Assembly: GCA_033791445.1 (NCBI GenBank)
Contig: JASJGS010000198.1
Location: 7,915-71,914 of the forward strand
DNA length: 64,000 nt
From: JANTGF01 sp033791445
GTDB lineage: Bacteria > Bacteroidota > Bacteroidia > Bacteroidales > VadinHA17
Direction of reading: 5' to 3'
Each line of letters begins with the position of its first letter. Position 1 is the first letter of the stretch. The translations under genes and the position numbers were made by a program. Below the pieces are notes generated by a model, which had not been told where the DNA came from, did no database searches, and saw nothing but the letters and a program-made list of their open reading frames with translations. Below, piece after piece: positions 1-9,371 of this stretch.

Positions 1-715
1 AACCTTGCAGCTGAAGCTCATACGCAGCATTCAAGGCTGAAAGATTCTTATTAAGTGACTCAAGATGGCTACCGTATGACTTACTTCCATCCTCTATATG
101 AGTGAAAGACTCAGATAGTTTCTGATAGTTTGATCCTGATTCAGTAATCAAATTTGCAGTTTTATCATATGAATCTGATAATCTGTCAACAGAACCTTTT
201 AAGTTTTGTGTAGATTCAACATAATTCTCTGTATGTGAATTAATTGTGTTGGCAGCTCTTTCTACATTATCAACATAGTGATTGGTTGCCAATGCTGCAT
301 CAGAAATATCACTCAACTTAGATGTTGTTTCATTTAGGCTACTTAATCCATTGCCTAACTTTCTGAACATATCAGGAGATATTTCGGCATTTTCAAGTAA
401 ACTATCAAACTTTTCAAGAGCTGAAGTATTGCTTAAAGAATGTTTGTGATAGCCATCAAGTTCTGATTCATCATCCAGGCCTGCAAGTTCAGGATATACC
501 AGGCTCCAGTCGACCTCATCATGCCTGGGTTCAAAAGCAGAAAAGAAGAAAATAATAGCTTCTGTTATCAGACCAACGGTCAGAAATAAACCCGCCATGT
601 TCCAGTGCTGGATTTTAAACAATGCACCAATAATTACGATTGAGGCACCAAGTCCATAAAGTTTGGACATAAAATTCTTCCAACCGCTACTTTGTACAAT
701 TTCAGTAAGATTCAT
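1..715 (-). CDS. gldL: Gliding motility/T9SS motor protein GldL (partial, 3' end off the left edge)
   Basis: Read by hand from the minus strand: an open frame of 238 codons starting at the ATG at 713-715 and running off the window. The N-terminus has two membrane helices (about residues 17-35 and 41-60). They carry a GALFK motif (Lys34) and a TEA motif (Glu52), which match the charged membrane residues of GldL implicated in proton-driven energisation of the type IX secretion motor. After residue 65 comes a long, helical, periplasm- or cytoplasm-facing tail rich in Ser, Asn and Leu, as in the family. It lies 50 bases downstream of gldK in the same direction. gldM and gldN are expected beyond the left edge; this is inference from the usual operon. 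Confidence 0.93.
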   Translation of the reverse strand, partial: MNLTEIVQSSGWKNFMSKLYGLGASIVIIGALFKIQHWNMAGLFLTVGLITEAIIFFFSAFEPRHDEVDWSLVYPELAGLDDESELDGYHKHSLSNTSALEKFDSLLENAEISPDMFRKLGNGLSSLNETTSKLSDISDAALATNHYVDNVERAANTINSHTENYVESTQNLKGSVDRLSDSYDKTANLITESGSNYQKLSESFTHIEDGSKSYGSHLESLNKNLSALNAAYELQLQG

Positions 716-765
716 AGGTCAATTTATTTATTGTTCAAAAAGATTAATTTAACTGTTAATTTGTT

Positions 766-2103
766 TTATTTCAGCCCCATATAGGATCTAACATTCCTGA
801 ATCCGACATAAGATTTCGAGGAATCTTGATATTCATATGAGCGTGTACTGGTTTGTAGAAAATATGCAACGTCTTTCCATGAGCCTCCACGAATAACTTT
901 CCTTTTCATAATTGCAGGATCGTCAGGAAGTGCATTGTGTTTGTAATCAGGGTTCATGTCATGACTAAATAGATACGATGATTCGTCGTATGAACTGGAT
1001 GTCCACTCTGAAACATTACCTGACATATCATATAGACCAAATTCGTTAGCTTCATAGGAACCTACCCTGTTTGAAAAGAGAGCACCATCGTCAACATAGC
1101 GTCCACGCATAGGTTTGAAGTTTGCAAGGAAACATCCTTGATCATTTCTGGTATATAAACCACCCCATGGGTACATTGAAAAATCAAGTCCACCACGAGC
1201 AGCATGCTCCCATTCAGCTTCAGAAGGCAATCTGTACTCCTGTACAAAGGCATTGCCTTGTTCAGCCAGGTAAGAATTCAAAAATTGGGTTCTCCAAACA
1301 CTAAATGCATTGGCTTGTTTCCAGGTAACACCAACTACAGGATAATCATCAAATGAAGGATGCCAGAAATACATAATAGCTTGTGGCTCATTGTATGAGA
1401 AGGTATAATCCCTGATCCAAACAAGTGTGTCTGGGTAACAATTAACCTGGTCACGCATTATAAAAGCACTACGGTCCTGGATAGGTGATTTTTCACCTTT
1501 CAGATTATATACATCACCTTCATACGATTGAGTTTCGTAGTTATAGCGGCTGGTTTCTTTTGCAGCTTGCTTGTAATCAATCCAGAAATATGAGTATACT
1601 AATTTCCTGGTATCAATTTGCTTTTTGCCAAAATAACGTTCCTCAACTGGATAATACATTTCTTCCAGGATATCCTGAATTTCTTCGTTTTCACGAGGAT
1701 CGATTTGTGTTTCCCAGTCAATGATAGGAGGATCGTAAGGATCGCCATTTTCATCTACTTTAAAGAAACCATCAATCATAGCATCGCCCAGCTTATACCT
1801 GACTATTGAGTCTTTCACATAGTTTACAAACTGACGGTATTCATTATTTGTTATCTCTGTCTCATCCATCCAGAAAGCATCAACCGTAACAGTTTTACTC
1901 ATTGTATTCATTGTCCAGGCAACATCCTGATCACTTGGTCCCATATTGAAACTTCCGGCAGGAATAAACATCATACCGTAAGGATCTGGTTCGAACCACT
2001 TTTTGCGACCCTGGACTCCAACAAGTTCACCATTATAAGAGCTATTACCACAGCCGCTAGCTATAATGATAATAGTTATTCCAATGATTAGTAATTTTTT
2101 CAT
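766..2103 (-). CDS. gldK: T9SS/gliding ring lipoprotein GldK (PorK)
   Basis: 445 residues. The N-terminus is a lipoprotein signal with lipobox ending at Cys18 (IASGC). The rest is a formylglycine-generating-enzyme-like (SUMF1) fold: RLPSEAEWEHAARGG, LYDMSGNVSEW, VIRGGSW and GFRNVRS blocks are visible in order. In GldK/PorK this fold is structural rather than enzymatic; the protein forms, with GldN/PorN, the periplasmic outer-membrane-associated ring of the type IX secretion system. The position between a PorP/SprF gene (48 bases upstream) and gldL (50 bases downstream) is the standard operon order and separates it from ordinary SUMF proteins. Confidence 0.95.
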   Translation of the reverse strand: MKKLLIIGITIIIIASGCGNSSYNGELVGVQGRKKWFEPDPYGMMFIPAGSFNMGPSDQDVAWTMNTMSKTVTVDAFWMDETEITNNEYRQFVNYVKDSIVRYKLGDAMIDGFFKVDENGDPYDPPIIDWETQIDPRENEEIQDILEEMYYPVEERYFGKKQIDTRKLVYSYFWIDYKQAAKETSRYNYETQSYEGDVYNLKGEKSPIQDRSAFIMRDQVNCYPDTLVWIRDYTFSYNEPQAIMYFWHPSFDDYPVVGVTWKQANAFSVWRTQFLNSYLAEQGNAFVQEYRLPSEAEWEHAARGGLDFSMYPWGGLYTRNDQGCFLANFKPMRGRYVDDGALFSNRVGSYEANEFGLYDMSGNVSEWTSSSYDESSYLFSHDMNPDYKHNALPDDPAIMKRKVIRGGSWKDVAYFLQTSTRSYEYQDSSKSYVGFRNVRSYMGLK

Positions 2104-2151
2104 AGCTCTATATTATTTAGACGTGCAAAAAATGCAATTTTACTTCAAATT

Positions 2152-3093
2152 CTATAAAAACCTAACACTCTTGTATTTCTTTGGGCTTCTGTCAGTTGCA
2201 ATACTGAAACAGTAGCTTATCATAAACTCATGACTCCCGGTTGTACTCTGAATTATATCAGATGTAGGGAATTCATAGGCATATCCTAATCTCATTCCAT
2301 TAAACAATTGTAAACCGAGCATGCCAACTATTGCAGTCCCTGTTTTGTAAGAAACGCCTCCCCAGAATTTTTTATTGTACATAACACTTCCATTAAATGT
2401 TATAGATGAGGTTGCACCATCCGTTACAAGTTGCATAGATGGAATAATTTCAAACAATGGATTTGGCAATTGGAAGTCATATCCAGCAGTTAAATAATAC
2501 TGTCTTTTTAAAAAGGGTGTCCCTTTAGAATATTTAAATTTAGGTTCATTCAAATGTGTAGTTGAAAGCCCTACAAATAAGTTATCGGTATTATAATATA
2601 AACCAAATCCCATATCAAAAGCAAAAACGCTCTCACTATTCTCCGGGATGAGTGGATCACCTGATGGTTGCTGGTGATAATCACTTGTTGGAATATACCA
2701 ATCCGGATCAAGTGTTTGATTATAAAAACCAAGGTTAACACCTATTCCCAATTTCCCTTCACCCAGGTCCAATCTGTATGCATAGGAGGCTGAAATGTTC
2801 AGGTTTTTGTAAAAGCCAGCTTTATCGCTTAATAGATACAGACCCACTCCGCTGCTTATACCAAATGGTTTAATAGGTGCATTGGCATGGAATGATGTAG
2901 AAGCCGGAGCTCCTGAAAATCCCACCCATTGCTGACGATTCAATGCAGTAGCACAGATCATATCACTGCTTCCTGCGTATCCTGGGTTTATTGCCATTTG
3001 GTTAAACATATACTGACTAAATTGAGGATCTTGTTGAGCGATCCCGTTTATTGAAATAGATATAATAATTAATATTAATAGCTTTTTTTTCAT
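2152..3093 (-). CDS. porP: PorP/SprF family type IX secretion outer-membrane protein
   Basis: 313 residues with a cleavable signal peptide (hydrophobic stretch to about residue 19, then AQQDPQFSQYMFN). The motif DPQFSQYMFNQMAINPGYAG is the family's N-terminal hallmark. The rest alternates hydrophobic and polar residues with aromatic-ended strands, consistent with a beta-barrel of about 14 strands. PorP/SprF proteins are outer-membrane partners of T9SS cargo or of the GldKN ring. It is the first gene of the porP-gldK-gldL operon, so it most likely is the core PorP rather than one of the many cargo-specific SprF copies. An inverted repeat and a possible -7 box lie just upstream. Confidence 0.92.
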   Translation of the reverse strand: MKKKLLILIIISISINGIAQQDPQFSQYMFNQMAINPGYAGSSDMICATALNRQQWVGFSGAPASTSFHANAPIKPFGISSGVGLYLLSDKAGFYKNLNISASYAYRLDLGEGKLGIGVNLGFYNQTLDPDWYIPTSDYHQQPSGDPLIPENSESVFAFDMGFGLYYNTDNLFVGLSTTHLNEPKFKYSKGTPFLKRQYYLTAGYDFQLPNPLFEIIPSMQLVTDGATSSITFNGSVMYNKKFWGGVSYKTGTAIVGMLGLQLFNGMRLGYAYEFPTSDIIQSTTGSHEFMISYCFSIATDRSPKKYKSVRFL

Positions 3094-3096
3094 AAC

Positions 3097-3148
3097 GCTT
3101 ATTTTACATCAAATCCAATAATAGTCTATGTTCGAACGTAAAATAAGC
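3097..3148. repeat. 11-bp inverted repeat in the leader of the porP-gldKL operon
   Basis: GCTTATTTTAC at 3097-3107 and its exact reverse complement GTAAAATAAGC at 3138-3148 are separated by 30 bases. The proximal arm ends 3 bases before the porP start codon (3091-3093), and the distal arm abuts a -7-like box at 3148-3155. In RNA the arms would close the whole leader into a stem-loop next to the start codon; in DNA it could be an operator. Confidence 0.6.
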
Positions 3149-3155
3149 AAAAATA
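3148..3155 (-). promoter_or_regulatory. Possible -7 box upstream of porP
   Basis: TATTTTTG on the minus strand fits the Bacteroidota TAnnTTTG -7 element. A transcript would start near 3143 and have a leader of about 50 bases. No TTTG or TTG is seen at the usual -33 distance, so this is tentative. Confidence 0.35.
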
Positions 3156-3267
3156 TTGTTACCTCACAAGTTTTTCATTTTCCGGAATCTTCTTAAAACC
3201 CGGTAATTTGTTTATACAGAAAGATGTTTAAAAGGTTACTTAAATCGGAGGAAAAGTGATTGAATGA

Positions 3268-4419
3268 TTAGTTGATTTTCTGATAAGCCTTCCACCATTT
3301 GTTTGGAATATCTTGATTACCAGCCAATAGGTAATCGTCATAAGAGCAGGAGATGATATGATTATTTTTCTTTAGTGATGGGATTTCAAGCCACCACCGA
3401 TTGGTTTTTTCACTTTTATAGAATACCATGTCATGTCCAATGGAGTCATGACTTACAATATATTTTACAAAGTTTTCAGAATTATCAGGTTTTTCCGCCT
3501 TTCTTTGTGAAAATCCATCAATAAAATACCATATGCACTGGGCAGCCAGATGTGAGGTCTGGTTGTTAATGTCAAATTCAGGGTTTACTTCATTAATCAT
3601 GAACATTGATAACTGATCGCTTAAGCCACTGTAACGAGCTAGTTGACATATCTCCTCGCCATAGAATCCATTTGGAGAAGGTTGATAATTTCCAGGAGCA
3701 TCGGCATGTTTTACTGAGTTGAAATCAATGCTCAGGAAATCAGCGTCTCTTATTACTGGCTCCATTTCCTTAATACTTGATTTGACATCACCCAGCCTGT
3801 AACTGTCATAGAAAAGGTTTTTTATGAGTTCCAGGTCATTCAGGTCAGTAAAATAGATTTGATGTCCAATGTTTGTATAATTAAACAAAAATTTGACTTT
3901 CTCGTTGAAAATTTTTTTCAGATAGTTTTGAGAATTAAAATCATTCAACTTAGACTTAAGATCAATTCTTGAGTCAATGGTCACCAGGTTTATAATTTTT
4001 TGAATTTTTTCATAAGCAAGCATACCACTGTAAACAATATCCTGACTGCCTCCTATTATAATAGGTATAACATTATGGGATAATAATACAATGAGCGCAT
4101 CACGTAAACCATAATATGTGTCCTGAGGAGATTTTGTCTGTTTCAGGTTACCGAGATCAATGATTTTTAACCTCTTATTAAATTTATGCAGTTTATAAAG
4201 CTGCTGCCTAATTTCATTAGGGGCAGCAGCACATCCAGTATTTTGTGAATTTCTGTCTTCCTGAACACCAAGTATTGCCAGATCATATTCCTCAATATCT
4301 TTAATAGGACCGTCAGGTGTATGAACATATATATTATGTCCAAACTCCATATTGGACCTCAAATAATGATTTGAAGGTTTTTCGATACTAACAGGGTCAA
4401 AATATTCAGTTAGGTTCAT
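3268..4419 (-). CDS. Arginase/formimidoylglutamase-fold protein with degenerate metal site
   Basis: 383 residues with the layout of the ureohydrolase (arginase, agmatinase, formimidoylglutamase) superfamily. The three metal-binding motifs are recognisable but changed: GGSQD at 123-127 replaces GGDH (His to Gln126), DSRID at 149-153 replaces DAHxD (His to Arg151), and SIDFN at 230-234 replaces SxDxD (Asp to Asn234). Half of the six canonical manganese ligands are therefore missing, so a binuclear manganese hydrolase is unlikely unless other residues substitute. It lies 24 bases downstream of topA on the same strand, so they may be co-transcribed. Database names such as formimidoylglutamase are probably over-annotation here. 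Confidence 0.75.
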   Translation of the reverse strand: MNLTEYFDPVSIEKPSNHYLRSNMEFGHNIYVHTPDGPIKDIEEYDLAILGVQEDRNSQNTGCAAAPNEIRQQLYKLHKFNKRLKIIDLGNLKQTKSPQDTYYGLRDALIVLLSHNVIPIIIGGSQDIVYSGMLAYEKIQKIINLVTIDSRIDLKSKLNDFNSQNYLKKIFNEKVKFLFNYTNIGHQIYFTDLNDLELIKNLFYDSYRLGDVKSSIKEMEPVIRDADFLSIDFNSVKHADAPGNYQPSPNGFYGEEICQLARYSGLSDQLSMFMINEVNPEFDINNQTSHLAAQCIWYFIDGFSQRKAEKPDNSENFVKYIVSHDSIGHDMVFYKSEKTNRWWLEIPSLKKNNHIISCSYDDYLLAGNQDIPNKWWKAYQKIN

Positions 4420-4443
4420 TATATATAATGTAGAAAATTTAAA

Positions 4444-6762
4444 TTATTTTTTACTTCTTGGCTTTTTGCTTTTTTTACTACTGGCTATGATCTCCATACA
4501 GTCTTCAATACTCAATGATTTTGGATCTTTACTTTTTGGAATTCGATAATTTTTCTTTTCAAATGAAATGTAGGGGCCCCAATGCCCGTTGAGAATTTTT
4601 AGCTCCTCATTTTCATCAAAAGTTTTCAGGGTTTTATTTTTATCAGCTTCTCTTTTTATTTCGATAATCTCAACGGCACGATCTGTTTCAACTGTATGGG
4701 GGTCATCTTCTTTTGGCAGTGAGTAAAATTTACCATCGTGGCGCACATAAGGTCCGAATTTACCAATTGAAACAACCAATTCTTTGTCTTCAAGAGAACC
4801 TATTGTCCGAGGGAGTTTAAAAAGCTGTAAAGCGTCTTCAAGAGTGATTGTTTCTATCCGTTGATTTTTCTGTAATCCGGCGAATTTTGGCTTATAATCG
4901 TCTCTTGGTTGGCCAAGTTGAGCTAGAGGTCCGAATCTTCCGACTTTTACAAATACTTCTTCACCCGAATCCGGATCTACCCCAAGAAGTCTTTCACCTC
5001 TTGATTTCCCTACGATTTCAAGTGACTTATCGACCTTCTGATGAAACTGTTTGTAGAATTTATCAATCATATTTGTCCACAAAAGTGAGCCGCTGGCAAT
5101 TTCATCAAACTCTTTTTCAACAGATGCAGTAAAGTTGTAATCCATGATCTCTTCAAAATGATCCATCAGGAAATCATTTACAATCATACCAATATCTGTA
5201 GGAAAAAGCTTGGCTTTTTCATAGCCATATTTTTCAATTTTTTTCATCTCAAGCAACTTTCCCTTAGATGCTTCCAGAATGGTTATTTCTCTTTCCTGGC
5301 CAGGACGACTTTCTTTTACAACATATCCTCTTTGCTGAATTGTAGAGATGGTTGGTGCATATGTTGAAGGTCGGCCAATGCCCAAATCTTCCATTTTCTT
5401 TACCAAGCTTGGTTCAGAATAGCGAAATGGTGGTTGAGTAAATTTCTGTGTTGCCGTAATAGATAAGCAATTCAATTTCTGACCCTGACTGAGAGGAGGC
5501 AAAATAGCAATTACTTTCTCTTCGTTATCTTCTTCTTTGGTTTCTGAATATACTTTCAGGAAACCTTCAAATTTAAAAACCTCACCCATTGCAGTAAAAT
5601 AATCTTTACTTCCTGACATTGAAATAGTAGCAGTGGTTTTTTCAATTTCAGCGTTACTCATTTGTGAAGCAATGGTACGCTTTCGAATTAAATCATAAAG
5701 CCTCTTTTCCTGGCTTCCTCCATCGATTTCTTTATTATCAAGGTACGTCGGACGAATGGCTTCATGAGCCTCTTGAGCTCCTTTGGATTTTGTTTTGTAT
5801 TTTCTAAACTGATGGAATTTTTCACCATATTCTTCCAAAATTACCTTTTTGGCCATATTTAATGCCAACGATGATAAATTTACAGAATCAGTTCTCATAT
5901 AGGTAATTTTCCCTGATTCGTATAATTTTTGGGCAACAGACATAGTTTGGGCTACTGAAAATCCGAGTTTTCTTCCAGCCTCCTGCTGCAAAGTAGAGGT
6001 AGTGAAAGGCGGGGCCGGAGACCTGCGAGATGGTTTTATATCAAGTTTCGAAATTTCAAATTCAACTTCTTCATAATTTGATAAAAATGCATAGGCATCT
6101 TCTTTGCTTGGTATCCTTCTGGCCAGATCAGCTTGTACTTTTACTTCTTCACCATTTTTATCAGTAAACCAGAAAACTCCAGTAACTTTATAGGTTGAGG
6201 TAGCTTCGAAAGCATGAATTTCTCTTTCTCTTTCTACTAATATTCGTACAGCCACTGATTGTACCCTGCCTGCTGAAAGTGCTGGTTGCACTTTTTTCCA
6301 AAGTACAGGTGATAACTCAAACCCAACAAGTCGATCAAGGACTCTTCTAGCCTGCTGTGCCTGTACAACATCGTTATTAATTGTTCTTGGGTTTTTTACT
6401 GCATTTTGAATGGCATCTTTTGTGATTTCATGAAATACAATTCGACGAGTATTGTCATCGGTTAATCCTAGAACCTCAGACAAATGCCAGGCAATAGCTT
6501 CTCCCTCGCGGTCTTCATCAGATGCTAGCCAAACATATCTGGCCTGCTTTTTAAGCTTTTTAAGCTCAGAAACAACTTTTTTCTTTTCAGTGGGTACAAT
6601 ATATTCAGGCTTATAATTGTTCTCTATATCGATACCAAAATTCTTTTTTGCAAGATCTCTTATATGACCAAAACTGGATTTAACAAGGAAATCTTTTCCA
6701 AGAAATTTCTCAATAGTTTTTGCTTTTGCAGGTGATTCAACAATTACCAGGTTCTCTGCCAT
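4444..6762 (-). CDS. topA: DNA topoisomerase I (type IA)
   Basis: 772 residues. The N-terminal Toprim domain shows VIVESPAKAKTIEKFLG (residues 6-22) and SDEDREGEAIAWHL (81-94, acidic metal-binding triad). The catalytic tyrosine is Tyr288 in GKITYMRTDS. PxGRVQSVAVRI at about 161-173 is typical of bacterial TopA. The C-terminal part contains repeated beta-rich DNA-binding modules with GRFGPLAQLG, GKFGPYVRH and GHWGPYISF instead of the four-cysteine zinc fingers of E. coli TopA, and ends in a Lys-rich tail. It relaxes negatively supercoiled DNA behind RNA polymerase and replication forks. Confidence 0.97.
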   Translation of the reverse strand: MAENLVIVESPAKAKTIEKFLGKDFLVKSSFGHIRDLAKKNFGIDIENNYKPEYIVPTEKKKVVSELKKLKKQARYVWLASDEDREGEAIAWHLSEVLGLTDDNTRRIVFHEITKDAIQNAVKNPRTINNDVVQAQQARRVLDRLVGFELSPVLWKKVQPALSAGRVQSVAVRILVEREREIHAFEATSTYKVTGVFWFTDKNGEEVKVQADLARRIPSKEDAYAFLSNYEEVEFEISKLDIKPSRRSPAPPFTTSTLQQEAGRKLGFSVAQTMSVAQKLYESGKITYMRTDSVNLSSLALNMAKKVILEEYGEKFHQFRKYKTKSKGAQEAHEAIRPTYLDNKEIDGGSQEKRLYDLIRKRTIASQMSNAEIEKTTATISMSGSKDYFTAMGEVFKFEGFLKVYSETKEEDNEEKVIAILPPLSQGQKLNCLSITATQKFTQPPFRYSEPSLVKKMEDLGIGRPSTYAPTISTIQQRGYVVKESRPGQEREITILEASKGKLLEMKKIEKYGYEKAKLFPTDIGMIVNDFLMDHFEEIMDYNFTASVEKEFDEIASGSLLWTNMIDKFYKQFHQKVDKSLEIVGKSRGERLLGVDPDSGEEVFVKVGRFGPLAQLGQPRDDYKPKFAGLQKNQRIETITLEDALQLFKLPRTIGSLEDKELVVSIGKFGPYVRHDGKFYSLPKEDDPHTVETDRAVEIIEIKREADKNKTLKTFDENEELKILNGHWGPYISFEKKNYRIPKSKDPKSLSIEDCMEIIASSKKSKKPRSKK

Positions 6763-7002
6763 CTATTTTTTTATTTAATACTCGTTAAAAAATCACCACA
6801 AAGAAAAGGAAATAGCTAAGTAAGATCAAAATTTATTTTCAATTATTATTAATTTTACACCAAATAGAAGAATTATAACGAATCGATCTTGAGGACATTT
6901 ATTCAATAAATTCACACTTTTTAAGCAATTTTTTTTATTTGATAATAAAGTGTTTTAAAGTTATGGGATATCTTTTTTGTCTGTTCATCGTTATATAAAT
7001 AA

Positions 7003-7010
7003 TAAATTTG
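7003..7010 (+). promoter_or_regulatory. Possible -7 box just before the PBP gene
   Basis: TAAATTTG fits TAnnTTTG. It ends 6 bases before the ATG at 7017, so a transcript from it would be leaderless or nearly so. A TTTG at 6976-6979 is 23 bases upstream, a little far. The box also overlaps the TTG at 7008, arguing against that codon as the translational start. Confidence 0.35.
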
Positions 7011-7016
7011 ATTTTC

Positions 7017-9371
7017 ATGAAAGAAGGTACATCAAAATACAGAAACGGAATTCGCTGGTTTTGGATTTTATTTTCCATTCCGATAATTGTAGTGGCACTT
7101 CTTTTTGTTTTAATCTCAAAGGAAAAACTTGGGCCAATGCCTGGTTTTGAGGAGCTGGAAAACCCTGAGAATAATCTAGCTGCCGAAGTATATTCAGCAG
7201 ATAGCGTTTTACTGGGCAAGTTTTATATTCAAAACCGAGTTTGGGCAGACTATGAGGAAATCTCACCCCATGTTATTGCTGCTTTAATTGCTACTGAAGA
7301 TATTAGATTTCGAAAGCATTCCGGGATTGATATACGAGGCCTGGCAAGAGTTCTTGTGAAAACAGTAATCATGGGCCAGGATCAATCGGGTGGAGGTAGT
7401 ACCATCACACAACAGCTGGCAAAGAACTTATTTCCAAGGGACACTACCCAATATAAATCATTTGTAGCCAGAAAAACTCATCTTGCCATTTCTAAATTTA
7501 AAGAATGGCAAACTGCTGCAAAACTGGAAAAGAGCTATACGAAGGAAGAGATTATTGCCATGTATTTAAATGTAATAGACTTCCTCTATCAGGCAGTAGG
7601 AATAAAATCTGCTGCCCAGGTATATTTCAATGTCGGTGTTGATTCTTTAAGTATTGATCAGTCTGCCATGCTGGTGGGAATGGTTAAAAATCCTTCTCTT
7701 TATAATCCGATTCGTGATTACAATAGAATGTTCAGTAGGAGAAACACGGTATTGTCACAGATGGTTAAATATGATTTCCTCGACCAAAGCCTGGCAGATT
7801 CCTTAAAGCAACTCCCAATTGAACTTGATTTCAGTGTTGAGGATCATAATTTGGGTGTGGCTACATATTTCAGGGAGTATTTACGTACCGCAATGATAAA
7901 GGATGAACCAAAAAGAAAATTCTTTTTTTCCGATGAGCAATATGAAGATGCTCTTTATGAATGGAATAATAATCCTTTATATGGATGGTGTAAGAAAAGT
8001 ACCAAACCTGATGGATCAAATTACAACTTGTACAGGGATGGTATTAAAATATATACAACCATAAATTCAAAGATGCAGGAGTTTGCTGAGCAATCTGTTT
8101 CAGAGCACCTGGGATTGGATTTACAGGATGTATTCTTTTCTCATGCTAGGAATTTTAGAAACCCACCCTATTCGGACGATCTGGGTAAATCGGACATTCA
8201 GAATCTTCTTGATATATCCATGAGACGGACAGAGCGTTACAGAAAGTTGAGAAACATTGGTGCTTCCAGAGATTCAATCTTTTCTGCATTTAACACACCT
8301 GTAGAAATGAAAGTATTCTCATGGAAAGGGGATATCGATACTGTTTTGACACCAATGGATTCCATTATTTATTACAAATATTTTGCGCGATCAGGCCTTT
8401 TGAGTTTTAATCCACATTCTGGTTATGTAAAAGCTTATGTGGGGGGACCAGATTTCAGATATTTTAAGTTTGATGCTGTTAAAGCCCAGAAAAGACAGGC
8501 TGGAAGTACGATAAAGCCTTTTCTATATACGCTGGCAATGCAGGATGGTTACTCCCCTTGCTATGAGGTGCCAAATGTTCCACAAACGTTTAAAGTTAAT
8601 GACTCAACCTGGACACCAGCAAGTTCTGGGAAAAAGGAATACTGGGGCAGAATGGTAACACTAAAATGGGGACTTGCAAACTCAGAAAATTATGTATCAG
8701 CCTGGTTAATGAAGCAATTTAATCCTCAATCGGTTATTAATGTAATGCGTAAGATGGGAATCAGAAGTCATATTGATGCGGTGCCTTCTATATTCCTTGG
8801 AACTTCTATTTTTTCCTTATATGAAATGACCGGAGCTTTTGGAACATACGCCAACCAGGGAGTATATACACAACCCATATTTGTCACACATATTAATGAT
8901 AAGAATGGAGATCCAATTTCTGTTTTTCATCCGCAATCTGAGGAGGCTTTGAGTAAGGAAAATGCATACTTGATGGTAAATCTTTTGCAAGGTGTTGTTC
9001 AGGCTGGAACTGGCTCTCGTGTAAGATTTAAATATGAATTGTATAACGAGATTGGGGGCAAAACCGGAACTACTCAGAATCAATCTGATGGATGGTTTAT
9101 GGGAGTAACACCAAACCTTGTAACTGGAGTTTGGACTGGATGGGAAGATAGGAGCATTCACTTTCAAAACCTGGCTCTTGGTTCAGGATCAAATATGGCA
9201 TTACCTGTTTTCGGCTTATATATGCAGAAAATCTACAATGACGAATCTTTTTCCTATATGAAAGGAGATATTTTTGAACCACCGCTGGGCTTCAGCCTGG
9301 AACTGGATTGTAATAAGCAAACAAATGGCCAGGGGAATAATTACCAAATTGAAGAGGAAGATATCTATTAA
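7017..9371 (+). CDS. Class A penicillin-binding protein (bifunctional transglycosylase/transpeptidase)
   Basis: 784 residues from the ATG at 7017; an in-frame TTG three codons earlier is less likely because it lies in a promoter-like box. One N-terminal membrane helix (about residues 14-36) is followed by a GT51 glycosyltransferase domain with ATEDIRFRKHSGID and GGSTITQQLAKN (about residue 125). The transpeptidase domain carries the SxxK motif GSTIKPF (about 496), the SxN motif SENYVS (about 556) and KTGTT (about 682). It polymerises and cross-links peptidoglycan at the inner membrane, like PBP1A. It ends overlapping the convergent EEP hydrolase gene by 4 bases. Confidence 0.93.
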   Translation: MKEGTSKYRNGIRWFWILFSIPIIVVALLFVLISKEKLGPMPGFEELENPENNLAAEVYSADSVLLGKFYIQNRVWADYEEISPHVIAALIATEDIRFRKHSGIDIRGLARVLVKTVIMGQDQSGGGSTITQQLAKNLFPRDTTQYKSFVARKTHLAISKFKEWQTAAKLEKSYTKEEIIAMYLNVIDFLYQAVGIKSAAQVYFNVGVDSLSIDQSAMLVGMVKNPSLYNPIRDYNRMFSRRNTVLSQMVKYDFLDQSLADSLKQLPIELDFSVEDHNLGVATYFREYLRTAMIKDEPKRKFFFSDEQYEDALYEWNNNPLYGWCKKSTKPDGSNYNLYRDGIKIYTTINSKMQEFAEQSVSEHLGLDLQDVFFSHARNFRNPPYSDDLGKSDIQNLLDISMRRTERYRKLRNIGASRDSIFSAFNTPVEMKVFSWKGDIDTVLTPMDSIIYYKYFARSGLLSFNPHSGYVKAYVGGPDFRYFKFDAVKAQKRQAGSTIKPFLYTLAMQDGYSPCYEVPNVPQTFKVNDSTWTPASSGKKEYWGRMVTLKWGLANSENYVSAWLMKQFNPQSVINVMRKMGIRSHIDAVPSIFLGTSIFSLYEMTGAFGTYANQGVYTQPIFVTHINDKNGDPISVFHPQSEEALSKENAYLMVNLLQGVVQAGTGSRVRFKYELYNEIGGKTGTTQNQSDGWFMGVTPNLVTGVWTGWEDRSIHFQNLALGSGSNMALPVFGLYMQKIYNDESFSYMKGDIFEPPLGFSLELDCNKQTNGQGNNYQIEEEDIY

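Noticed and set aside
1985..2000. tRNA-like GGTTCGAACC sequence
   Set aside because: It lies inside the gldK reading frame and has no acceptor stem or other arms around it.
3268..4419. Formimidoylglutamase (hutG)
   Set aside because: Three of six metal ligands are replaced, and no other histidine-degradation gene is nearby.
4848..5132. 94-codon plus-strand reading frame
   Set aside because: Entirely antisense to topA, with no recognisable motif; topA is certain.
6914..6953. ACACTTT/AAAGTGT inverted repeat between topA and the PBP gene
   Set aside because: Seven-base arms with a 26-base AT-rich loop are expected by chance in this composition.
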